From JAFGTF01 sp035527995 (GTDB taxonomy: Bacteria; Spirochaetota; B62-G9; DRHN01): DNA of 30,214 nt. Location: contig DATKZJ010000167.1 in NCBI GenBank assembly GCA_035527995.1, positions 1-30,214 on the forward strand. The letters are read 5' to 3'. Below are positions 1 through 7,096 of this stretch, one piece after another. Every line of letters starts with the position of its first letter. Positions within the stretch are counted from its first letter, which is position 1. The position numbers and the translations under genes were made by a program. Below the pieces are notes generated by a model, which saw only the letters and a list, made by a program, of their open reading frames with translations, searched no databases and was not told the origin of the DNA.

Positions 1-1
1 G

Positions 2-1465
2 ATCGCGGCGTATGAGGCGGAAATGAACGTTGTGATCCATGCAGACAGGGGGACCATGGATGTTACATTCGGTGACAGCTACCTCGATATGGAAATCCGA
101 GACGAAGGGCCCGGTATATCGGACATAACTCAGGCGATGAAGGAGGGGTACTCGACCGCTCCGGAGGCTGCACGCGAGATGGGGTTCGGCGCAGGGATGG
201 GCCTGCCTAACATAAGGAAGAACAGCGACTTCTTCAGGATCGAGTCCAGTGTAGGGAAGGGAACGTACATCAGGGCAACGATCAGGTTAAACACCCACAA
301 GGGTACAGCGGGTCACGGTAACTCCCTGGTAGTGCGGGAGGGGGTTTGCAGCGGATGCCTCGCCTGTGTTCGCGCCTGTCCGATGGGAGCGATAAGGGTC
401 CACGAAAAAAGACCTGAGATCCTGCGTCACCGCTGTGTGGACTGCACCACCTGTATGGGTGTGTGCGAGAGCGGGGCCATCACACTAAAGTCAAGGAGCT
501 TCTTTCCGGTAAAGGCCGAGAGGGGCGTCCTCTTGGTTCCAACCGAGCTACTTGCGCAGTTCGGTGCGGCGCACCCCCCCCAGTACGTGTTTCGGGTGCT
601 CGAGAAGTCCGGGTTTTCAGACGTTTTTACCACCGCGGGCTGCGAGGTAGCTCTGCGAAGGGCTGTGGCCGAACGATCGGTGCATAAGGAAGTAAAAAAG
701 CCTGTAATTTCACCGGTCTGTCCGGCAGTAGTGAACCTCATAGAAACACGGTTCCCCTCCCTCATCTCACTCCTTGCTCCATACCTCTCGCCCCTGGAGG
801 CACTGATCTCCAGAACATCGGCCCGCCCTCTGCTGTGCGTTGCAGCCTGTCCCAGCCAGTTTACGCTGTTTCGTTCCATGTATGATGAATGTGAGGCAAT
901 TGTCGTTTCCCCGTCAGAGACCTGCGCTGTTATGCGGGAGCAGGAATTGCGGCCCGTGGAGATAGGGCACCTCCACGCGGAAAACGGTTGTCTCGAAGAA
1001 AAAGACAGCTTTTTGGAAAGTTCACAAAAAAGCCTCATTGTGAGCGGTATGAATGAGGTGGTTGATATCCTCGAAAGGACGGAAAACGGTCTCGTTGAGG
1101 ACGTGGAGATACTGGAGACTTATGCGTGCAGTTACGGGTGCGCCGGTTCGCCTCTGTACAGGGAAAACCCTGCGCTCGCAGGCCACAGGGCGGATCGGTT
1201 TTCCATGGGGAATGCACAGCCAAAAGTTGCGGTGAAGAGAGGAGAACCGTACAGAGCACGGGAGGGGATGCGCCTTCACCCGAACCTCGCGGAAGCGATC
1301 GTTTTGCTTTCAAAGATTGATACGGTGATGGGGTCACTTCCCGGTAAGGATTGCGGGATGTGCGGCGCTCCGGACTGCGCAGCTTTAGCCGAGGACATTG
1401 TTCTGGGACGGGCGGCCGAATCGGATTGCGTCCAACCCAGGGAAAAGGGAGATGAGGGACAATGA
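2..1465 (+). CDS. HATPase / ferredoxin / HydA-like sensor fusion protein (5' partial)
   Basis: The reading frame is open from base 2, so the true start lies outside the window. Numbering from the Met at base 23, the protein begins inside an anti-sigma-factor/histidine-kinase type ATPase fold: an N-box (E-MNVVIHA), DEGPGI, and a G2 loop with GAGMGLPN near residue 57. A two-cluster ferredoxin domain follows (C109, C112, C115, C119; C138, C141, C144, C148). A region resembling the HydA H-domain comes next, with SPVCP (C233), ACPSQ (C276) and ACSYGCAG (C369, C373) at the places of the four H-cluster cysteines. A terminal CxxCx4C Fe-S motif (C444, C447, C452, C469) ends it. It overlaps the next gene by ATGA. 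Inference: a redox- or hydrogen-sensing regulator that controls a partner through its kinase-like domain. It is unlikely to be a working hydrogenase, because the residues around the cysteines are not conserved. Confidence 0.85.
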   Translation: MAAYEAEMNVVIHADRGTMDVTFGDSYLDMEIRDEGPGISDITQAMKEGYSTAPEAAREMGFGAGMGLPNIRKNSDFFRIESSVGKGTYIRATIRLNTHKGTAGHGNSLVVREGVCSGCLACVRACPMGAIRVHEKRPEILRHRCVDCTTCMGVCESGAITLKSRSFFPVKAERGVLLVPTELLAQFGAAHPPQYVFRVLEKSGFSDVFTTAGCEVALRRAVAERSVHKEVKKPVISPVCPAVVNLIETRFPSLISLLAPYLSPLEALISRTSARPLLCVAACPSQFTLFRSMYDECEAIVVSPSETCAVMREQELRPVEIGHLHAENGCLEEKDSFLESSQKSLIVSGMNEVVDILERTENGLVEDVEILETYACSYGCAGSPLYRENPALAGHRADRFSMGNAQPKVAVKRGEPYRAREGMRLHPNLAEAIVLLSKIDTVMGSLPGKDCGMCGAPDCAALAEDIVLGRAAESDCVQPREKGDEGQ

Positions 1466-1815
1466 AATTGAGAGAGATAACAGAACGGCTCGGGCTCTCT
1501 ACCCTTTCCGGTGCAGGGGAGGACAGCCTCTCAACTGACGTTCGCTTTGGGCACGCGTCGGACCTCCTGAGCGACGTTCTTGCGAATGCACCTGCTGGGT
1601 GCGTACTCGTTACGATTCAGGTACACATGAACGTAATCGCCGTGGCGCTGCATGCAGGTGTGGCAGCTGTCATCTTCTCTTCGGGTATGGTCCCGGATGA
1701 AGAGGTGAAAAAGAGGGCCACCGAGGAGAAGCTCTTTCTGTTCTCTTCGCAGGAGACGACTTTCACCGTTGCCGGGAGGATGTACGAGCTCGGAATCAGT
1801 GGAGCGAAGAGGTGA
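1462..1815 (+). CDS. DRTGG domain protein
   Basis: A 117-residue protein made up almost entirely of a DRTGG-type domain. The segment GHASDLLSDVLANAPAG followed by VTIQVHMNVIAVALHAGVAA matches the pattern of small stand-alone DRTGG proteins found beside HydABC-type hydrogenases. The domain is a regulatory module of unknown ligand; related domains occur in CBS-pyrophosphatases and phosphotransacetylases. No catalytic residues or membrane segments are visible. Its ATG overlaps the stop of the preceding sensor gene (ATGA), and its own stop overlaps the GTG of the next gene, so the proteins are probably made together. The product class is fairly sure; the function is unknown. Confidence 0.8.
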   Translation: MKLREITERLGLSTLSGAGEDSLSTDVRFGHASDLLSDVLANAPAGCVLVTIQVHMNVIAVALHAGVAAVIFSSGMVPDEEVKKRATEEKLFLFSSQETTFTVAGRMYELGISGAKR

Positions 1816-2525
1816 AAAGAATCGTAGCGGATCTTCATATCCACACGAACTTCTCACCATGCGCCTCAGAGGAGATGGTTCCAGGGGCTATAGTACAGAC
1901 GGCCCTCGAAAGGGGTTTGGGGGTTATCGCGATATGCGACCACAACACCACGGCGAACTCGAACAGAGTAAGGGAAGCCGCCTCCGGCGGGCTTGTCGTG
2001 CTGCAGGGAATGGAGATAACGACATGCGAGGAGGTGCACGTGCTCGGCCTGTTTGGTGATGACGCACAGGCATCGGCGGTGGGCAGTGCGGTCTCAGAGT
2101 CGCTGAGCGAGGCGCTCGGCGCCCGAAATCCCGGGGAGAAGGAAGGTGTTTTTCATAAAGGAGGATCGAAACCGAAACTTTTCTCCTCTGCGACGACCTT
2201 GAGCATTGAAGAGAGTGTCGGGATCATCAGGAATAACGGAGGGCTCGCGGTAGCTGCGCATATCGATCGGCCCTCGTTCAGCGTTCTGGGTCAGCTCGGT
2301 TTCATCCCTGAGGGTGTGAAATTCGATGCGGTTGAAATTACCGGGTCATATTCCTGCTGTGAGGAACTTTTTTCACTGGGGCTCCCGGTCATCGCTTCGT
2401 CTGACAGCCATTCGCTCTGGGATATCGGCAGGATGTGCACGGTGTTCGAACTGTACGCCCCAACGTGGAAAGAGATCGTGCTCGCGATGAAAGGGCGCGG
2501 CGGAAGGAGGTGCTGGGTTGCGTGA
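1812..2525 (+). CDS. PHP domain metal-dependent phosphoesterase-like protein
   Basis: A 237-residue PHP-family protein starting at GTG (GTGA overlap with the upstream stop). The metal-site motifs of the family appear in order: DLHIHT at residues 7-12, CDHN, GMEITT, EVHVLGLF, AAHIDRPS and SSDSHS. This is the full set of His/Asp/Glu ligands expected for a trinuclear metal centre that hydrolyses phosphoesters. The substrate cannot be read from sequence; relatives include histidinol phosphatase and nucleotide or pAp phosphatases. PHP genes recur in [FeFe]-hydrogenase operons together with DRTGG and HATPase genes, so a role in a regulatory or nucleotide-signal step tied to the hydrogenase is inferred. 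It overlaps the next gene by 8 bases. Confidence 0.85.
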   Translation: MKRIVADLHIHTNFSPCASEEMVPGAIVQTALERGLGVIAICDHNTTANSNRVREAASGGLVVLQGMEITTCEEVHVLGLFGDDAQASAVGSAVSESLSEALGARNPGEKEGVFHKGGSKPKLFSSATTLSIEESVGIIRNNGGLAVAAHIDRPSFSVLGQLGFIPEGVKFDAVEITGSYSCCEELFSLGLPVIASSDSHSLWDIGRMCTVFELYAPTWKEIVLAMKGRGGRRCWVA

Positions 2526-3078
2526 GCTCTCTCTTCACATTCTTGACGTAGTGGAGAATGCAATCAAGGCGGGGGCCTCTGAGATATGGGTGTCGGTTGC
2601 AGAGAAGCCCGAACTGGATACGCTCGAGATCACTGTTGACGACAACGGGAAGGGACTCGAGGTTTCACGCGATGTGGCGACAGATCCGTTCTATACGACG
2701 AAAACCGGCAAGCGAACCGGACTTGGCTTGAGTCTTTTTAAGAGCGGTGTAGAGAGGGCAGGGGGAACGCTCTCTTTGGGGCGCTCGGTGCTGGGGGGCT
2801 TGTGTGTATCTGCAACGATGAGAATCAGTCACGTTGACAGAAGCCCTCTCGGAGATCTTGCGGGAACGCTCTCCTCGGTAGTGGTCACGAATCCCCACCT
2901 CGAGCTGAGGTGCAGGTTGAGGGTGCAGGAGGAGGAGATCGAAGTGGTTGTGTCGGAACTCAAAAGAGGGCGCTCCCTCAGAGGGCGCAGCCTCGACCCC
3001 AAAAGCAGCATTGCGCTTGCAGCTGCTGTATACGAGGAAATAAAGAGGGGAATACGCATGCTGGATGTTATTCAATAA
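2518..3078 (+). CDS. Stand-alone HATPase_c domain protein
   Basis: A 186-residue protein with a histidine-kinase/anti-sigma ATPase fold and no HisKA or sensor domain. The N-box is DVVENAIKAGAS near residues 10-21, the G1 box is DDNGKGL, and the lid/G2 region is TTKTGKRTGLGLSLF. The most likely start is a TTG that overlaps the end of the PHP gene by 8 bases; it gives the natural N-terminus MRELSLHILDVVENA. It probably binds ATP and phosphorylates or sequesters a protein partner, but none is identifiable here. Together with the first gene of the window it supplies two GHKL-type ATPases upstream of the hydrogenase subunits, which suggests a regulatory pair. Confidence 0.82.
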   Translation: MRELSLHILDVVENAIKAGASEIWVSVAEKPELDTLEITVDDNGKGLEVSRDVATDPFYTTKTGKRTGLGLSLFKSGVERAGGTLSLGRSVLGGLCVSATMRISHVDRSPLGDLAGTLSSVVVTNPHLELRCRLRVQEEEIEVVVSELKRGRSLRGRSLDPKSSIALAAAVYEEIKRGIRMLDVIQ

Positions 3079-3100
3079 CATAAAGATAGAGGAGTGAATT

Positions 3101-3646
3101 ATGAGTGGTGAAACGACGACAGACGTTCTGACAGGGTCGGAAGAAGCAGAGGAGCTCGAGCAGGAGCTCGATCAAGAGCTCCTGAAGAGGCTTGACGGGT
3201 TTTTGGAGGAGTACCATGACAAACCGGGTGCGCTCATTCCGGTGCTGCAGATTGCACAGGGACTGTTCGGGTATCTTCCGGAGCCGGTTCTCAAGCATAT
3301 CAGCATCGGTCTGGACAAGTCTTACAGCGAGGTTTCAGGGGTCGTAAGCTTCTACTCCTTCTTCTCCACGGTGCCGAGGGGGAGGCACCTGGTCCGTGTT
3401 TGTCTCGGGACCGCATGCTACGTACGCGGTGGAAAGCAGGTGCTCGATGCGCTTAAAGCGGAGCTCGATATCGATGTGGGGGGAACGACCCCCGACAGAG
3501 AGTTCTCGCTCGAGGTGGGAAGGTGCTTCGGGGCCTGCGGGCTCGCACCGACGATCATGATCGACGACGATGTGCTCCAGAGGGTGAAGCCGCGCAAGGT
3601 CCGGGATATCCTCGACGGGTACAGAGACCACAGCAAAGGAGAGTGA
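3101..3646 (+). CDS. hydC: HydC / HndA: NuoE-like [2Fe-2S] hydrogenase subunit
   Basis: A 181-residue thioredoxin-like [2Fe-2S] subunit of the NuoE family. After an acidic, probably helical N-terminal extension (residues 1-40, rich in E and L), the NuoE helical region is followed by the cluster ligands C101, C106 (VCLGTACYVRG) and C142, C146 (GRCFGACGLAP). In bifurcating hydrogenases this subunit relays electrons between the flavin subunit and the catalytic subunit. An RBS-like AGAGGAG lies just upstream of the ATG. It is followed one base later by the HndB-like gene. Family assignment is secure. HydC versus HndA naming depends on whether the complex uses NAD or NADP, which sequence alone does not settle. 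Confidence 0.93.
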   Translation: MSGETTTDVLTGSEEAEELEQELDQELLKRLDGFLEEYHDKPGALIPVLQIAQGLFGYLPEPVLKHISIGLDKSYSEVSGVVSFYSFFSTVPRGRHLVRVCLGTACYVRGGKQVLDALKAELDIDVGGTTPDREFSLEVGRCFGACGLAPTIMIDDDVLQRVKPRKVRDILDGYRDHSKGE

Positions 3647-3647
3647 G

Positions 3648-4019
3648 ATGGGAAAGAAGATCAAGAACGTGAAAGACCTGAAAAAATTGAGAGACGCGGC
3701 ACGGGAAGGGATAAGCCTCAGAGGCGAACCGAAATCTATGCAGATAATTGTGCATATGGGAACGTGCGGGATCGCCGCCGGCGCGCGGGAGATACTTAAT
3801 AAGCTTGCGCAGGAGCTCGGCGACAGAAAGATAGAGACGGTTACGCTGAGACAGTCCGGCTGCATCGGGCTCTGTGACCAGGAGCCGCTATGCACACTGC
3901 AGGACTCTGATGGGAACGAGTACAGATACGGACGCCTCACCGTCCAAAAGGTGCAGGAGATCGTTCGGGACCATGTGGTGGAGGGTAACCCGGTAACAGG
4001 TTACTTCATTACGGAATAG
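3648..4019 (+). CDS. hndB: HndB-like [2Fe-2S] thioredoxin-fold subunit
   Basis: A 123-residue protein with MGTCGIAAGARE (C40) and RQSGCIGLCDQEPLC (C72, C76, C82), the pattern of HndB, the small ferredoxin-like subunit of NADP-reducing hydrogenase. The basic, helical N-terminus (MGKKIKNVKDLKKLRDAAR) is also usual for HndB. The gene sits one base after hydC and 23 bases before the flavoprotein subunit, as in the hndABCD order. It probably binds a [2Fe-2S] cluster and adds a fourth subunit to the HydABC core. The second cysteine of the first pair seen in NuoE is absent; as I recall the family, this is normal for HndB rather than a defect. Confidence 0.88.
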   Translation: MGKKIKNVKDLKKLRDAAREGISLRGEPKSMQIIVHMGTCGIAAGAREILNKLAQELGDRKIETVTLRQSGCIGLCDQEPLCTLQDSDGNEYRYGRLTVQKVQEIVRDHVVEGNPVTGYFITE

Positions 4020-4042
4020 AACAGAAGGGAGATGAATAGGCC

Positions 4043-7000
4043 ATGAACTTAGTGAAGAATCATATTCTCGTATGTACCGGAGGAGGTTGCGTGGCTTCCG
4101 GTGCGCTGGAAGTATCGGTTTCCCTCAAGAAAGCGGTAGATCGCTTCGGACTCACGAATGACGTGAGTGTCGTCGAGACGGGATGTCTGGGACCCTGCGC
4201 CGTGGGGCCAGTCGCCCTTGTATACCCCGACGGGATACTTTATGAGAACCTCAAACCGGAGTATTCGGAAGAGATAGTCGAAGAACACCTGCTCAAGGGC
4301 AGGATCGTGGAGCGTATCGTTCACAGGGCAAAGCCAGGGGAGGATAAGATCCGAGAGATCACCCAATCCGATTTCTTCAAGAAGCAGGTGAAGATCGTGC
4401 TTCGAAACTGCGGGCTCATCGATCCTGTGCGTATAGAGGAGTATATCGCACAGGATGGGTACGGGGCCCTTGCAAAGGTGCTTACCGAAATGACCCCTGA
4501 AGAGGTGGTAGACGTCGTCAAACGTTCCGGTCTCAGGGGGCGGGGAGGCGCTGGATTTCCCACCGGGCTGAAGTGGGAGTTCTGCCGAAGGGCGGACGGT
4601 GAGCCCAAATACGTCCTCTGTAATGCAGATGAGGGCGATCCGGGAGCCTTCATGGACCGGAGCATCCTCGAGGGTGATCCTCACAGCGTGATAGAAGCAA
4701 TGGCTATCGCAGCGTATGCGATCGGCGCAAGGAATGGATACATATATGTAAGAGCGGAGTATCCTCTCGCGGTAAAGAGGCTTTCTGGCGCCCTGGAGCA
4801 GGCGAGAGAGTACGGACTTCTGGGACGAGGGGTCCTCGGTACAGCATTCGATTTCGACCTGGAGATCCGTATGGGTTCCGGGGCATTTGTGTGCGGCGAG
4901 GAGACTGCCCTTATGACTTCGATAGAGGGAAACCGCGGAGAGCCGCGCCCCAGGCCGCCCTTCCCGGCGAACAAGGGTCTCTGGAACAAGCCGAGCCTGC
5001 TCAATAATGTCGAGACCTACGCAAACATTCCAATCATCATATTGAAAGGTTCCGAATGGTACGCTTCTTTCGGAACCGAGAAGAGCAGGGGGACTAAGGT
5101 GTTCGCCCTCGCAGGGGCCGTGGAAAACACCGGACTCGTCGAAGTCCCCATCGGAACGCCGCTCGGAGAGATCGTGTACGATATCGGGGGAGGAGTGAAG
5201 AACAAAAAACCGTTCAAAGCTGCGCAGATAGGGGGGCCATCCGGAGGTTGTATTCCCAAGCAGTACCTCAACACACCAGTCGACTATGAATCGCTCGCGG
5301 AGCTCGGGGCGATAATGGGGTCCGGCGGGATGATCATCATGGATGACGATACCTGCATGGTGGATATAGCGAGATTTTTCCTGGAGTTTGTGCAGGAGGA
5401 GTCGTGCGGAAAATGTTCCCCATGCCGGATCGGTACCCGGAGGATGCTCGAGATACTCACGCGGATATGCGAAGGGAAAGGAGAGGAGGGTGATATTGAG
5501 AAGCTCATCGAGCTCGGGAACACGATAAAGGATACCTCGCTCTGCGGGCTCGGCCAGACCGCGCCGAACCCCGTGCTCTCTGCGATACGGCATTTTAGGG
5601 ACGAGTTCATCGCCCATATTCGGGACAAACGCTGCCCTGCGGGTGTCTGCCCTGAAATCGTGCGGGCACCCTGCCAGAACAACTGTCCCGCAGGCGTCGA
5701 TATACCGGGCTATGTGTCTCTCATAGGTGAGAAGCGGTACGACGACGCGCTCCGGCTTCACAGAGAGCGAAATCCGTTTGCCGCTGTCTGCTCGAGGGTA
5801 TGCTTTCACAGATGCGAAGATAAGTGCAGGCGCCAGACGATCGATGAACCTGTCTCTATCCGTGTCCTGAAGAGGTTCATGGCGGACCAGGAGAAAAAGA
5901 TCAGGCTTCCGGAGATAAGGGGAAACGAGGAGAACAGAAGGCGAAAGGTGGCTGTCATCGGCGCAGGACCGGCGGGGCTTTCCTGCGCGTACTTCCTCGC
6001 GCGCCTCGGCTACCGTCCCGATGTATTCGAGGCCATGACGGAACCCGGCGGCATGCTGGTGCAGGCAATCCCTGCATACCGTCTGCCGAGGGACATTTTG
6101 AGGCGAGAGATCGGTATGATACGCGATATGGGGGTACACATAGAGACAGGGGTGAGGCTTGGAGAAGACTTTACCCTCGAGAAGCTAAAGAGTATAGAGT
6201 ACGAGGCCGTGTTCGTCGGCATCGGTGCTCCCGACGGAATCGGCATGTCGCTCGGAGGTCTTTCGAACCCGAGATGTGTTCAGGCGATCTCATTCTTGCG
6301 AGAGTACAATCTCAAAGGAAGCGTCCCTGTGGGGAAGAAAGTGTGTGTTGTGGGAGGAGGGAACGCTGCGATCGATGCCGCCCGCACCGCCCTGAGGCTT
6401 GGCGCAGACAGCGTGAGGGTCCTCTACCGGCGTACGAGATCCCAGATGCCTGCGTACGCGGAGGAGGTGGCTGAGGCCCAGAAGGAGGGAGTGCTTTTTA
6501 GTTATCTCGTTTCTCCGTACGAAATAGTGTCCTCCAACGGAGGAATAGACGGAATTCGGTGCCAGTGCATGGAGCTCGGAGAGTTCGACAAAAGCGGAAG
6601 GAAGCGTCCGGTTCAAAACGGGACGGAGTATTCTATGGAGGCCGATCAGCTCATTCTCGCAATAGGGCAGGCTCTCGATACGGAAGGGCTGCTCGGCGGT
6701 ACGGATATTAGGACAGGCAGCAGAAACTTCATAGAGGTCGATCCCATCACAGGCCAGACATCGGTCGAGTGGATCTTTGCCGGCGGAGACGCAGTAAACG
6801 GGCCTTCCTCGGTGGCCGATGCCGTTGCAGGCGGAGAGAGGGGTGCCGCAGGTATTGATCTCTTCCTTACCGGGGAGGATCACTCGTTCTGGCGGGAGGA
6901 GAAAGAAGTTGATACATGCTTTGATCCGGATGAGGATCCCGTCGAGTACGGGAGATCGAAGCTGAAGTCTCTATCGCTCATCATGAGAAAGGGGAACTTC

Positions 7001-7090
7001 AGTGAAGTCGAGCTCCCGTGGAAGGAACCCGTTGCGTTAAAGGAGGCAAAGAGATGCCTTCGATGCGAGTACAGAGAACGAGAGGAGTAA
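4043..7090 (+). CDS. hydB: HydB/HndC (NuoF-like) fused to a GltD/NfnB-like NAD(P)H oxidoreductase
   Basis: A 1015-residue fusion. The N-terminus is a [2Fe-2S] thioredoxin-like domain (C11, C16, C48, C52). The NuoF core follows, with the NADH/FMN motif GRGGAGFPTGLKW (166-178), an SLBB region and the [4Fe-4S] ligands C455, C458, C461 and C501. HydB normally continues into a bacterial ferredoxin domain. Here, after CPAGVC (531-536), a GltD-type Fe-S domain appears (C544, C548, C583, C587, C591, C595), then an FAD fold (VIGAGPAGLSC near 638-648), a second nucleotide fold (VVGGGNAAIDAA near 768) and YRRTRSQMPA, the arginine-rich NADPH-type motif of GltD/NfnB. It ends in a CLRC motif. Inference: it links NADH, NADPH and ferredoxin pools. 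No frameshift or internal start suggests two proteins. Confidence 0.93.
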   Translation: MNLVKNHILVCTGGGCVASGALEVSVSLKKAVDRFGLTNDVSVVETGCLGPCAVGPVALVYPDGILYENLKPEYSEEIVEEHLLKGRIVERIVHRAKPGEDKIREITQSDFFKKQVKIVLRNCGLIDPVRIEEYIAQDGYGALAKVLTEMTPEEVVDVVKRSGLRGRGGAGFPTGLKWEFCRRADGEPKYVLCNADEGDPGAFMDRSILEGDPHSVIEAMAIAAYAIGARNGYIYVRAEYPLAVKRLSGALEQAREYGLLGRGVLGTAFDFDLEIRMGSGAFVCGEETALMTSIEGNRGEPRPRPPFPANKGLWNKPSLLNNVETYANIPIIILKGSEWYASFGTEKSRGTKVFALAGAVENTGLVEVPIGTPLGEIVYDIGGGVKNKKPFKAAQIGGPSGGCIPKQYLNTPVDYESLAELGAIMGSGGMIIMDDDTCMVDIARFFLEFVQEESCGKCSPCRIGTRRMLEILTRICEGKGEEGDIEKLIELGNTIKDTSLCGLGQTAPNPVLSAIRHFRDEFIAHIRDKRCPAGVCPEIVRAPCQNNCPAGVDIPGYVSLIGEKRYDDALRLHRERNPFAAVCSRVCFHRCEDKCRRQTIDEPVSIRVLKRFMADQEKKIRLPEIRGNEENRRRKVAVIGAGPAGLSCAYFLARLGYRPDVFEAMTEPGGMLVQAIPAYRLPRDILRREIGMIRDMGVHIETGVRLGEDFTLEKLKSIEYEAVFVGIGAPDGIGMSLGGLSNPRCVQAISFLREYNLKGSVPVGKKVCVVGGGNAAIDAARTALRLGADSVRVLYRRTRSQMPAYAEEVAEAQKEGVLFSYLVSPYEIVSSNGGIDGIRCQCMELGEFDKSGRKRPVQNGTEYSMEADQLILAIGQALDTEGLLGGTDIRTGSRNFIEVDPITGQTSVEWIFAGGDAVNGPSSVADAVAGGERGAAGIDLFLTGEDHSFWREEKEVDTCFDPDEDPVEYGRSKLKSLSLIMRKGNFSEVELPWKEPVALKEAKRCLRCEYREREE

Positions 7091-7096
7091 AGAGCC

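Noticed and set aside
4049..6139. A 696-codon open frame on the minus strand
   Set aside because: It lies wholly inside the strongly supported HydB-GltD gene on the other strand, has no family motif, and long antisense frames are common opposite GC-rich genes.
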